64,000 nucleotides of DNA, taken from positions 1-64,000 of the forward strand of contig NZ_JACXAE010000092.1 in NCBI RefSeq assembly GCF_014698965.1. Reading direction: 5' to 3'. Shown piece by piece: positions 32,866 through 40,620 of this stretch. This stretch comes from Iningainema tapete BLCC-T55 (GTDB lineage: Bacteria > Cyanobacteriota > Cyanobacteriia > Cyanobacteriales > Nostocaceae). Below the pieces are notes generated by a model. The model worked only from the letters and a program-made list of their open reading frames with translations, ran no database searches and was not told the origin of the DNA. Numbering within the stretch: position 1 is the stretch's first letter; every line of letters starts with the position of its first letter. Both the position numbers and the translations under genes were made by a program.

Positions 32866-34749
32866 TTACAAGGTGGTGACAGACACATCAAGAATTGGCG
32901 TTGGGTTGAACACAATAGGTCTTGTGAAAATTGGATCTATTGATAGAATTGGCGTTGGGCTACTAGAGTTAGGTAAAATTACCTCGCTCTTTTGTCCCAG
33001 GGTAAATAAATCATGGGAAGTGATTTTTGCGTTGGAAATCACGTACAAATCTGCGCCGATTCGTAAACTGCGTCGAATGCTTACGCCTTCGTGCGAGATA
33101 TCTCCAAGGTTCGTCAAACCCTCTTGGGGATCGATGTCGAACACCCGCAGCCCGTTTTTCCCATCATTTCGGAAGGGAATAGCCAGAAGTTGAGTCTCAG
33201 GAAAATAACTGACTGCCTGCTGATCCCATTGAGCTTCTGATGAACTGTATCTACCGAACAAGAAACTATCTACCTCTTGAGGATTTTGAAAATCTGTGAC
33301 GTCAAACAGAGAGACTTTTAAAGCACTCCCATCGCGACCAATGCCTAGCACTTGAGTGGTGTCTTCATTCTCAATCACCTGAAGATACTCGGAAAAGCCA
33401 GGAAGTTTTAATTCCCCAGCCACTGTAGGGTTAGTAGGGTTACTCAAGTCTAAGGTGAAAAAGGGATCGATCTGTCTGAAAGTGACCACAAAGCCATAGT
33501 CACCTTGGAATCGAGCCGAATAAATCCTTTCACCAGGAGCTATACCTTCGATGCTCCCGACTACGTTGAGTTGTTGCCCGACTTGCTCCAAAACATACAC
33601 ATTGTTTTTCGAGCTATTACCGGAGCCGATGGTCGTAGCGACTCGCACAAAGCCTTTGTCTTCATCCACTGAGAATTGGTTAAGTACCCGACCGGGTGCT
33701 TTACCCACGGCGACTAAATCTAACTTGTCGAGATTAATCTTGAAAAGGTCTGTACCACTGGCATCTGGCTCCAGCAAGTAGAGATTTTCCCGCGACGAGA
33801 AAATTTCCCTGACACTACTAGTAGGAATACCAATTGATAATTGGGGTCCTACTTGGTTGTCATCTACATCGAAGGTAGAGACAGAAGTCAACTGCACAGG
33901 ATTGTCTTCTAAAGGTTTGTAGATGTTCTGGGCTGAATTGAGCAACCCTTCAAGCAGGATATTATTCTGACTGTCAAAGGTAGTAAAGTTTGGTAAGCCA
34001 ACTTCTGTGACTCGACCTTCTAATCTGGTTAGGTATTCTTCTTGTGTTTCGTAGCGTTGTAAACTTACTTGCGGTCGAGGTAATCCAAAACCAGACTGGG
34101 TAACTACGTATACCTGGTCGCCTACAGCACGTGATGAGATTAAAGACCCTTCTATTTGTGTCTTTTCTTCCAAAACTACGTTCGTGCGATCGGACACATT
34201 GAATACACTGACGTTAACTTTAGGGTTAAATGATGTGAAATTATAGTTGAAAAGCGAGTTATACAAATATACAGGTGAGACAGTGGAAATTACTGTCAAT
34301 TTATCTCCATAGAGATAAGCTCCTTGGATATTGCCGAGATTTTTTAAATCAGTTTGCGAGACAATGCCAAGTTGTTCTGGATTACGCGCATCAACAATCG
34401 TTAAATTCTGACCAGTAACCTGGTAAATATACTTGCCATCGGTTTCGACCAAGTCCGCCTCGTCCACTCCCGATACTTGGGTGTTGGTTTGAGAGAAGTC
34501 AGCGCTTCTGTTGAAGGCAATGTTGACGGTGTTGGTTGTTACTCCACCGTTAAATACTGCACCTGCACCAATAGTGAACAGGTAACTATTGAGATCAAAA
34601 TTAATAGTAGTCCCCAACTGTGTGCCGAACAAATTCGAGTACTTCTTCACAGCATCATTGACTAAGTACTCTTTTAATTCTTCCTCAGAAGTAAATTTTT
34701 CAAAGGTTGATGATTGTTCATTTAACTGTGTAACAGCCATTTTTTCCAC
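32866..34749 (-). CDS. Beta-propeller domain protein (PF09826 type)
   Basis: The product has 627 residues, or 624 from the second Met. The motif TNTQVSGVDEADLVETDGKY is the signature of the bacterial C-terminal-less beta-propeller family. Recurrent blade-like units follow, such as LTIVDARNPEQLG, VSVFNVSDRTN, VSTFDVDDNQVG, FTLDLSNPTNPTVAG, VSLFDVTDFQNPQEV and LRVFDIDPQEG. There is no signal peptide: the N-terminus is MAVTQLNEQSSTFEKF. Related proteins elsewhere are exported, so either secretion is non-classical or the protein is cytoplasmic. The C-terminal 40 residues are Pro/Ser/Thr-rich (SSSPTPILSIDPIFTRPI), suggesting a surface tail. The role is unknown. Confidence 0.82.
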   Translation of the reverse strand: MEKMAVTQLNEQSSTFEKFTSEEELKEYLVNDAVKKYSNLFGTQLGTTINFDLNSYLFTIGAGAVFNGGVTTNTVNIAFNRSADFSQTNTQVSGVDEADLVETDGKYIYQVTGQNLTIVDARNPEQLGIVSQTDLKNLGNIQGAYLYGDKLTVISTVSPVYLYNSLFNYNFTSFNPKVNVSVFNVSDRTNVVLEEKTQIEGSLISSRAVGDQVYVVTQSGFGLPRPQVSLQRYETQEEYLTRLEGRVTEVGLPNFTTFDSQNNILLEGLLNSAQNIYKPLEDNPVQLTSVSTFDVDDNQVGPQLSIGIPTSSVREIFSSRENLYLLEPDASGTDLFKINLDKLDLVAVGKAPGRVLNQFSVDEDKGFVRVATTIGSGNSSKNNVYVLEQVGQQLNVVGSIEGIAPGERIYSARFQGDYGFVVTFRQIDPFFTLDLSNPTNPTVAGELKLPGFSEYLQVIENEDTTQVLGIGRDGSALKVSLFDVTDFQNPQEVDSFLFGRYSSSEAQWDQQAVSYFPETQLLAIPFRNDGKNGLRVFDIDPQEGLTNLGDISHEGVSIRRSLRIGADLYVISNAKITSHDLFTLGQKSEVILPNSSSPTPILSIDPIFTRPIVFNPTPILDVSVTTL

Positions 34750-35300
34750 CTATTTGTACTAATTTGAGTGATGCTCTTTTATTGTCAAGTCAAGTTTGAG
34801 GGTTGGTAGTAGTGAGGTAGTTATTTGACTCAAATCTACCTCGCTCACACTACCATAGAGTGGAAAAAATCGGCTTGATAATCATGATTTAATTAAGATT
34901 CGATATTCCTGATGAATCTTGTTTTGTTATTCTAAAAATAGCGGCAGGAGTTTATTCATAAACTGTTCCACGGCAAGTAGAACCAGGTATTTACATTTTC
35001 TTTAATATAGGTAGCGGTAAGATTGAAGTTACGATTTTTATTTTTTAGTATGAAAATGAGATGCCAAAAATTGATTTTTATTCAGGAAAAGTGAAAGTAA
35101 TGAGTTTTAATACTCTAGGCAAATTACAGGGCTATTTAATTCTATACGCGATCGCCATTTACTCAAGTACATAGCAGAGTAGCGCCAATTTCAAAACAAA
35201 CTGAAAATCAACAATTGAGTCGGTTTTAACCGACTTGAGCTATAAGCCTAGAACTTCAGTTCTAGGCTGATTGCCCAAGAATGAAATAATCTAAGCTAGC
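34750..35300. other. Spacer with paired palindromes
   Basis: No gene is seen in about 550 bp apart from tiny frames. The right part contains two adjacent hairpins, AGTCGGTT/AACCGACT at 35218-35235 and AGCCTAGAACT/AGTTCTAGGCT at 35245-35268, typical of REP/IS200-associated dispersed repeats of cyanobacteria. Confidence 0.5.
35218..35268. repeat. REP-like twin hairpins
   Basis: Two perfect hairpins follow one another: 8-bp stem AGTCGGTT/AACCGACT with TT loop, then 11-bp stem AGCCTAGAACT/AGTTCTAGGCT with TC loop. A pair of short hairpins with tiny loops is the layout of REP elements mobilised by RAYT/IS200-type Y1 transposases; no such gene is nearby. Confidence 0.65.
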
Positions 35301-35489
35301 CTAGAATGGCGGAGGGATATCCAACTGCTTACATATTCTGAGTGCTGTAAATTCAGGAATTTCTCTATGACGAGGTACGGAGGTACGATGGTTATTTGCC
35401 GTGTTCTCCCAGATAGAATGCTCTCCTCCCTCACGTACCAATGTACAGCCATGCTGGTTCAAATGGCGAATCAAATCCCGACGCTTCAT
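35301..35489 (-). CDS. hicA: HicA-family mRNA interferase toxin
   Basis: The 62-residue protein starts MKRRDLIRHLNQHGCTLVRE and continues GGEHSIWENTANNHRTSVPRH, with the dsRBD-like HicA fold and the catalytic histidine in GGEHSIW. HicA proteins cut mRNA and are held in check by HicB. Its start overlaps the end of the upstream hicB by 4 bp (ATGA), so translation is coupled. The gene looks intact and of usual length. Antitoxin-first order is common in cyanobacterial HicBA loci. Confidence 0.88.
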   Translation of the reverse strand: MKRRDLIRHLNQHGCTLVREGGEHSIWENTANNHRTSVPRHREIPEFTALRICKQLDIPPPF

Positions 35490-35773
35490 GATGCAGCTAG
35501 ATTCTCCGGAACAATGCGTATACGGGAAGCTGCTGTGAGAATAAGGTGAATAGGTTCTTCTATATCAGCTTCAGAATCAGTCAATAGCGGATTAGGGTTG
35601 GGCAAAGGCTCGCCATTCATAAGGTTTGTCTCTGCCATCTCCACAAGTGCATTTGCTAATGAGTTTCTAGCTTTTTCTAGATTAGGAGCAAATGTAATTG
35701 TTCCAGGGAAGTCCAATACCTCTCCATGTACGCCCTCATTGAGGAACTTATACATTGCTTTATATGTTAGCAT
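35486..35773 (-). CDS. hicB: HicB-family antitoxin
   Basis: The 95-residue protein contains the RNase-H-like HicB core: EVLDFPGTITFAPNLEKARN, then LANALVEMAETNLMNGEPLP. The C-terminus (IEEPIHLILTAASRIRIV) is the strand that in relatives precedes a DNA-binding segment, which is absent here. So it may bind HicA but repress its own promoter poorly, or use another partner. Coupled to hicA by an ATGA overlap. Confidence 0.82.
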   Translation of the reverse strand: MLTYKAMYKFLNEGVHGEVLDFPGTITFAPNLEKARNSLANALVEMAETNLMNGEPLPNPNPLLTDSEADIEEPIHLILTAASRIRIVPENLAAS

Positions 35774-35816
35774 TCTCGTTAATTTACAGAATTTAGTACT
35801 CAGCCTAACTACACTA

Positions 35817-35987
35817 TTATGACGCTTCCTCCAAGGCTATGGCTACTTCAAGCCAACCTTGAATAGCATCTTTAAGCATTTCTAGCAGGTGTTCTTTGCT
35901 TTCTCCCCATGTGTGACATCCGGGTAAAGTCGGTACAGAGCCACACCATACACCATCCTCTTGCCAGATAACTGCTTTGATTTTCAT
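35817..35987 (-). CDS. Orphan HicB/UPF0150-type antitoxin
   Basis: The 56-residue frame starts ATG 35987 (MKIKAVIWQEDGVWCGSVPT) and continues LPGCHTWGESKEHLLEMLKD to TAA 35819-35817. The W.E.D..W......PG...GES..E.L...K.A sequence is the HicB/UPF0150 core. No HicA toxin follows directly; the next genes on the strand are a second hicBA pair 43 bp downstream. It may be an orphan or contribute to that operon. It is too short to be in a long-frame list but the motif is strong. Confidence 0.72.
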   Translation of the reverse strand: MKIKAVIWQEDGVWCGSVPTLPGCHTWGESKEHLLEMLKDAIQGWLEVAIALEEAS

Positions 35988-36140
35988 CACGAATTTTGCA
36001 CGTTGTGCTATACATCTTAGCGCTTGGGCGATCGCTCACCTACGCAATCAAAACCTTTTTTTAGCAAAAAATATTATGGTTTATGATTGAAGTAAACACT
36101 ATTTATTAATTAACAAAATTAATCGGAGCAGTTCACATAA

Positions 36141-36430
36141 ATGTAAAACTGACGAATGCTATTGATGAGGCGTTAGTAAGTAGGGGAATGCTTGCGCCTC
36201 ATTTGCTAGGTGAGTTGGAAATTGAGGCTTTAGTTGATACAGGTGCGACATACTTGGTGATTTCAGAAGATATAGTAAAGAAGCTGGGCTTGCGGATTCG
36301 GGATCAACAGAAAGCCAAGTATGCTGATGGACGTGAGGGATGGGTGGGAGTTACAGAAGCTCTATTAATTGAGTGTGAAGGTCGTCAAACAACTGAAGAT
36401 GCTCTAGTAACGGGTGATGTTCACGAATAC
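36141..36430 (+). pseudogene. Retropepsin-like aspartic protease gene, 5' frameshift and 3' truncation
   Basis: The catalytic flap motif ALVDTGATYLVISEDIVKKL identifies a single-domain retropepsin-like protease, a family found in small cyanobacterial mobile gene pairs. Two lesions are visible. At the 5' end, ATG 36141 with an upstream CGGAG is followed at once by TAA, whereas the next frame reads VKLTNAIDEALVSRG, the natural N-terminus; one G is missing. At the 3' end, similarity stops after ALVTGD (about 36420), where the DNA passes into the tail of a minus-strand gene. An internal ATG 36188 would still give a 108-residue product with a foreign tail. Confidence 0.65.
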
Positions 36431-36677
36431 GTCCAACATGAAGACTGGCTACCCCGAAACATTTGTCGAACTTTTCAGCACATTGCTGAGGTGAGCAAGT
36501 TGCAGCAATGTTAACAGAAAGTCCCCGATCTTTTTCTTTTTCACGCATAAAATAAGCGCCAGCTTCTACCTTTCCTGTATCTTCATTGATCCACCGCTTC
36601 TTAAGTAATGCTCGATAAACATTCTTCGCTACAAGGCAAAGGTTCTGACTTTGGCTCAAGAGAGGCAGATTGTTCAT
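36351..36677 (-). CDS. Hypothetical protein with a replaced C-terminus
   Basis: The product has 108 residues. The part 36677 to about 36425 reads as a normal protein (LSQSQNLCLVAKNVYRALLK, GKVEAGAYFMREKEKDRGLS, FGVASLHVGRIRE) of a type I believe recurs in cyanobacteria, usually ending some 30 residues after the VGRIR motif. Here the last 24 codons (EHHPLLEHLQLFDDLH...) are antisense to the retropepsin gene. So the gene is 3'-truncated. It follows the 229-residue gene by 8 bp, as an operon. The function is unknown. Confidence 0.6.
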   Translation of the reverse strand: MNNLPLLSQSQNLCLVAKNVYRALLKKRWINEDTGKVEAGAYFMREKEKDRGLSVNIAATCSPQQCAEKFDKCFGVASLHVGRIREHHPLLEHLQLFDDLHTQLIELL

Positions 36678-36685
36678 TCATTCAT

Positions 36686-37375
36686 TCACACCTTATTAAG
36701 CCATTGTAGCCAACCTGCTAAACTCAAACCTGACACATCATTAACAACACCGTACTTCTCACCCTTTTCGTGATAAAGGTAGGTCTGTTTGTTGGCTTGG
36801 GATGCGCAAATTAGACGAACTTCTGCTTTTGTTTCTAACTGACTCCATGTGAGTCGAATACTACCCTCATCATTCGTAGAAACCCATGCTTTTGGGAAGC
36901 TATCTCTCATGAACTCAGATGCAGCAGAAACCAATTTCCATGCTTTATCAAAAGCATAAGGAGTAGGTTTCAACATGCCATCATCATCGTCATCCTCTTC
37001 TTGTAAAAGTTCAATCAGACGCTTTTGAGTAATTTCAAGATTAGCTTCACTATTTCTTCTACCTAGACTATTTACTTTAATCGATATTTCTTGAATTGGC
37101 TCTGTTTTCTCCTGAATCTTATACTGCTGAATCTCATTTTTTAGGTTAAAAATATAATCTGTCAATAATTTTAGCGAATTAGCATCTTGATATTGCAGCC
37201 AGGTATATGCAATTTCAGTTGATTTTTGACGTTCTGATAAAACAGCAATAATATTATGCCTTTTATAATCAAGCAAAGACGAAATTACGTCTTCCATTAA
37301 AAATTCTAAATTATTTCTATCTGCTTTATTTGCAGTAATTTCTTCTTGTTTGTATATTACAACCATAGCTAACAT
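36686..37375 (-). CDS. Hypothetical protein, acidic linker and C-terminal conserved domain
   Basis: The product has 229 residues. The N-terminal part (about 1-120) is helical, with VVIYKQEEITANKADRNNLE and QKSTEIAYTWLQYQDANSLK. An acidic run EEDDDDDG (about 126-133) links to a C-terminal domain of about 90 residues (PYAFDKAWKLVSAASEFM, SIRLTWSQLE, LYHEKGEKYGVVNDVS). I take the C-terminal half to be a conserved cyanobacterial family of unknown function. It is the middle gene of an apparent operon: ATG 37375 lies 3 bp after the upstream reading frame's stop (TAAGGAATG). Confidence 0.7.
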   Translation of the reverse strand: MLAMVVIYKQEEITANKADRNNLEFLMEDVISSLLDYKRHNIIAVLSERQKSTEIAYTWLQYQDANSLKLLTDYIFNLKNEIQQYKIQEKTEPIQEISIKVNSLGRRNSEANLEITQKRLIELLQEEDDDDDGMLKPTPYAFDKAWKLVSAASEFMRDSFPKAWVSTNDEGSIRLTWSQLETKAEVRLICASQANKQTYLYHEKGEKYGVVNDVSGLSLAGWLQWLNKV

Positions 37376-37378
37376 TCC

Positions 37379-38083
37379 TTAGGGGAATATAACGTTAATA
37401 TTGGCTTCTGCTTCTACTGCCGCTGACTGAAAATAACTTTTTATTTCCTCATTTTTAAATCTGCGCTGTTCTATTTCCTCTGCAAGAGTATTCAAATCTT
37501 GCTCAACAACCACTCCTTTAAATGCAACATTATTAATTACCAATACTCCAGTCTTACAACGTATCCATGAATTGACAGAAAACCCTTAAAGCTCAATGGT
37601 TTTTTGATTATGAATTTCAAAGTTTTCTGATTTATTAAAAATAGTAGTTTGTAACTCTGGTTTACAGAATCTCTCAACAATTAGTTGCGCTGGGTTTTCT
37701 GCTTTACATACTCGCGTCAAAACCAATGCTAAACGACCAACTTGGGTTTCCATGCCTTCAACATAATGCTTTAGCACTTCCATCGAATTGCTAAGTATGT
37801 CTTCTAGCTTTACCTGTGCCTCACTAGCTTGCATCCAATAAGAGGTAACTCGCACAGGAGATACATCCATCCTGTAAGTTCCATCTTTGCTCTGAAGTAC
37901 GACTCTGGGAACTTCTTGAGGAATTTCTTCTGGTAGGGGTAGTGCTTGAACACTACCATCGTACCGATGAGAGTATTTCCCCAAAATGAGCGCCAATGCT
38001 TTTGGAGCGGAGAAAGCTGAAACATTTGGCGTAAAAATGACTAACTGAGCAATAGCTATATTTAGATCTTTGCTTCTAAGCAT
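37379..38083 (-). pseudogene. Hypothetical gene with one in-frame TAA (TIGR04255-like)
   Basis: From ATG 38083 (GGAGGTGA just upstream) the frame runs 165 codons to TAA 37588-37586 and then continues in the same frame for 68 further codons (GFSVNSWIRCKTGVLV, EEIEQRRFKNEEIKSYFQSA) to TAA 37381-37379. The whole, 235 codons, ends 3 bp before the next gene. The first part (SFSAPKALALILGK..., QSKDGTYRMDVSPVRVTSYW) resembles the sporadically distributed TIGR04255 family. A one-base change in a CAA or AAA codon explains the stop. The truncated 165-residue form may still be made. Confidence 0.65.
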
Positions 38084-38255
38084 AATTTGTCACCTCCGTG
38101 TCATACCTTAAGTGTGGAACGACAAGTATATGGTATTCCCTCCGTCATCAACCATCCCGCCTCTACCTATTAGCACAACCTATCATCGGAAGGTTGCTGT
38201 ATTCTTTACAATTTGTTACAAGAGTACAAAGAAGTTCTATATATAGCTTAACCAA

Positions 38256-39050
38256 ATGCTTGGCGGACTTACTGGTTTAACAGATCCCAAAGGTAGCGAC
38301 TGGGGAGAGCGGATGCTCAACACCGTTGCTAGCCAAACGATTCGCCATATGTTTACTCGGTGCGAGTCAGTAGAGGTTTCTGTACGCTGCTATCCTTCCA
38401 GCAAACTCTTGCAAGGTAGCATAGACAGTTTCCAAATGAAAGGTCGTGGTTTAGTTATCCGCAGACAGTTTGCCGCTGAGGAAATTTTCGTAGAAACAGA
38501 TGCTGTCGCTATTGACTTTGGCTCCGTTTTGAGCGGTAAACTGCGTTTGAAGCAACCTACCCAAGCTGTTGCTCAAGTTGTTTTGTCAGAATCAGGCATT
38601 AATCAGTCATTCAAAGCAGAATTGGTGAGAAAGCGCCTGGAAAACCTTACCTTACCAGCACTAACAGCATTATCTGACGGTAAACCAGTTTCCTTTACCG
38701 CAGTCCAATTGCAGCTACTGCCTAAAAACAGGGTACGGTTGGAAGCATTGGCAGATTTAAACAATGGTGAACTTGTACCGCTAAATATGACTTTAACTAT
38801 AGGCATTGAACGGCGGCGGCGTATTTCATTTAAAGACCCGGAAATTTTACTTGATACAGTGCCAGAAGCACAACGGGAAATATCCCAAAATTTAAGTTTA
38901 GCTTTAGTAGAAATTTTGGATAATATGGTTGATTTAGATCGCTTTGACTTAGATGGGGTGAAAATGCGGCTCAATCGTTTAGAAACTGATGGTCAAAAGA
39001 TGATTTTCAGTGGTTATGCCGAGATAGAGCGTATTCCACGTAATCCTTAG
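38256..39050 (+). CDS. DUF2993 / LmeA-like phospholipid-binding protein
   Basis: The 264-residue protein fits the DUF2993 (LmeA) family: RMLNTVASQTIRHMFTRCES, GSIDSFQMKGRGLVIRRQF and a GVKMRLNRLETDGQKMIFSG end. Mycobacterial LmeA binds phospholipids in the envelope; the cyanobacterial members are common and mostly lack a signal peptide, as here. The N-terminal residues LGGLTGLTDPKGSDWGERML show no signal. The start ATG 38256 is inside the low-conservation N-terminus and could be a few codons off. It is monocistronic with a strong terminator-like hairpin downstream. Confidence 0.82.
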   Translation: MLGGLTGLTDPKGSDWGERMLNTVASQTIRHMFTRCESVEVSVRCYPSSKLLQGSIDSFQMKGRGLVIRRQFAAEEIFVETDAVAIDFGSVLSGKLRLKQPTQAVAQVVLSESGINQSFKAELVRKRLENLTLPALTALSDGKPVSFTAVQLQLLPKNRVRLEALADLNNGELVPLNMTLTIGIERRRRISFKDPEILLDTVPEAQREISQNLSLALVEILDNMVDLDRFDLDGVKMRLNRLETDGQKMIFSGYAEIERIPRNP

Positions 39051-39095
39051 TTTTGATACCAATACTCTTAAATTAAGAACCGCAGATGGACACAG

Positions 39096-39133
39096 ATAAA
39101 CACAGATGAAAGCATTGTCTGTGTTTATTTTTG
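39096..39133 (+). terminator. Intrinsic terminator after the LmeA-like gene
   Basis: Perfect 11-bp stem ATAAACACAGA (39096-39106) / TCTGTGTTTAT (39118-39128) followed by TTTTTGG. The upstream arm lies in a CGCAGATGGACACAGAT dispersed repeat. Confidence 0.7.
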
Positions 39134-39235
39134 GTTTCATCCTCTAAATTCCCAGCACAGTGATTAAAAATTTATAAATATTTAAATATCTTCTGTACAA
39201 TTTTCACAGAACTATCATCTATAGGGAGACGTATC

Positions 39236-40528
39236 GTGTCGCGTACAACATCATCACAACTACGACGAGAGTTGGGGGTTGTGGGTGCAACGGTGATGGG
39301 ATTAGGTTCGATTATCGGTACTGGGGTGTTTGTCAGTATTGGTATTGCGGCGGGAATCGCTGGTCCTGCGGTGATTTTAGCTGCTATTATTGGGGCGTTA
39401 GTGGCTATTTGTAACGGACTGAATAGTGCGCAACTAGCTGCTAATCATCCGGTAAGTGGTGGCACTTATGAGTATGGGTATAAGTATCTTAATTCTTGGC
39501 TGGGGTTTACGGCTGGATGGATGTTTTTGTTGGCTAAAACTGCTTCGGCGGCTACTGCGGCTTTGGGTTTTGCTGGCTATTTGCTCAATACTTTGGGTGT
39601 GGCGGAGCGGAATTTGCTTGTACCGTTAGCTCTAGGCTCTGTGGTGATTCTCACGGCTGTTGTCTTAAGTGGGATTCGTCGCTCTAATGTTACTAATATT
39701 GTTATTGTTTCGCTAACGCTACTGTCTTTGGGATTTTTTGTAATTGCGGGTACGCCAAAAGCGATCGCATCTAGTGCAGAAAATTTCACGCCTTTTTTTC
39801 GCGATTCTCCAGCAACTGTACTTCAAGCCGCTGCTTTAATGTTTGTAGCCTACACTGGTTATGGTCGAATTGCTACCTTGGGTGAAGAAGCGAAGGAACC
39901 CCGCAAAACTATTCCAAAAGCAATCATTGCCGCAATGATTGTGACAATGGTGGTATATGTATCAGTAGCGGTGGTGGCAGTTGGTGCAGTTGGGGTAAAT
40001 GTTTTAGGTAATTCCGCTGCTGTTGGGCAGGCAGCACCTTTGGAAGTAGCATCCCGCAATTTCGGTATTCCAGGTGCATCCCAGATACTAGCGGTTGGTG
40101 CAATCACTGCTATGCTGGGAGTACTACTCAATCTAATTTTGGGTTTATCTCGCGTACTCCTGGCAATGGGAAGACGCGGTGATATGCCGAAAATTTTTGC
40201 TCACTTAAATCAATCAGGCACAACTCCAGTACCAGCTACTATTGGTATAGGTGTGGCGATCGCTCTTTTAGTTTTGGTTGGCAATGTCAAAACTACTTGG
40301 TCATTCAGTGCTTTTACTGTTCTAATTTATTACGCAGTTACTAATCTAGCAGCATTTTACCTGCCCAAATCACAACGACTCTATCCCAAATGGCTAGCCG
40401 GATTGGGTTTAGCAGCTTGCTTGTTCTTAGCTTTTTGGGTAGAACCATTTATTTGGCAAGTCGGTGTAGCACTGATTGTTGCTGGGCTAATTTGGCACGC
40501 AGTAGCCCAAAAAGTGGTGCGTAACTAA
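39236..40528 (+). CDS. APC-family amino acid permease
   Basis: The product has 430 residues with about 12 membrane helices. The N-terminal LGVVGATVMGLGSIIGTGVF carries the helix-1 GxG substrate-binding stretch. FTAGWMFLLAKTASAATAAL and TGYGRIATLGEEAKEPRKTI are family hallmarks. It would import amino acids or related amines by H+ symport or exchange; the substrate is not readable. The GTG start at 39236 follows GGGAGACG. It stands alone. Confidence 0.92.
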   Translation: MSRTTSSQLRRELGVVGATVMGLGSIIGTGVFVSIGIAAGIAGPAVILAAIIGALVAICNGLNSAQLAANHPVSGGTYEYGYKYLNSWLGFTAGWMFLLAKTASAATAALGFAGYLLNTLGVAERNLLVPLALGSVVILTAVVLSGIRRSNVTNIVIVSLTLLSLGFFVIAGTPKAIASSAENFTPFFRDSPATVLQAAALMFVAYTGYGRIATLGEEAKEPRKTIPKAIIAAMIVTMVVYVSVAVVAVGAVGVNVLGNSAAVGQAAPLEVASRNFGIPGASQILAVGAITAMLGVLLNLILGLSRVLLAMGRRGDMPKIFAHLNQSGTTPVPATIGIGVAIALLVLVGNVKTTWSFSAFTVLIYYAVTNLAAFYLPKSQRLYPKWLAGLGLAACLFLAFWVEPFIWQVGVALIVAGLIWHAVAQKVVRN

Positions 40529-40532
40529 CTGC

Positions 40533-40618
40533 TATTGGCTAATAGTTAATGGCTAACTGCTAATGGAAGACTGGCTGTTAGCAATTAACAATTAGCTATT
40601 AGCCATTAACAATTCTGA
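40533..40618. repeat. TAATTG/TGGCTAAT repeat hairpin
   Basis: GCTATTGGCTAATAGTTAAT is followed by GGCTAACTGCTAATGG and complements GTTAGCAATTAACAATTAGC and TATTAGCCATTAAC. A long imperfect inverted repeat between convergent genes, of the same class as at 24490 and 26882. Confidence 0.6.
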
Positions 40619-40620
40619 AT

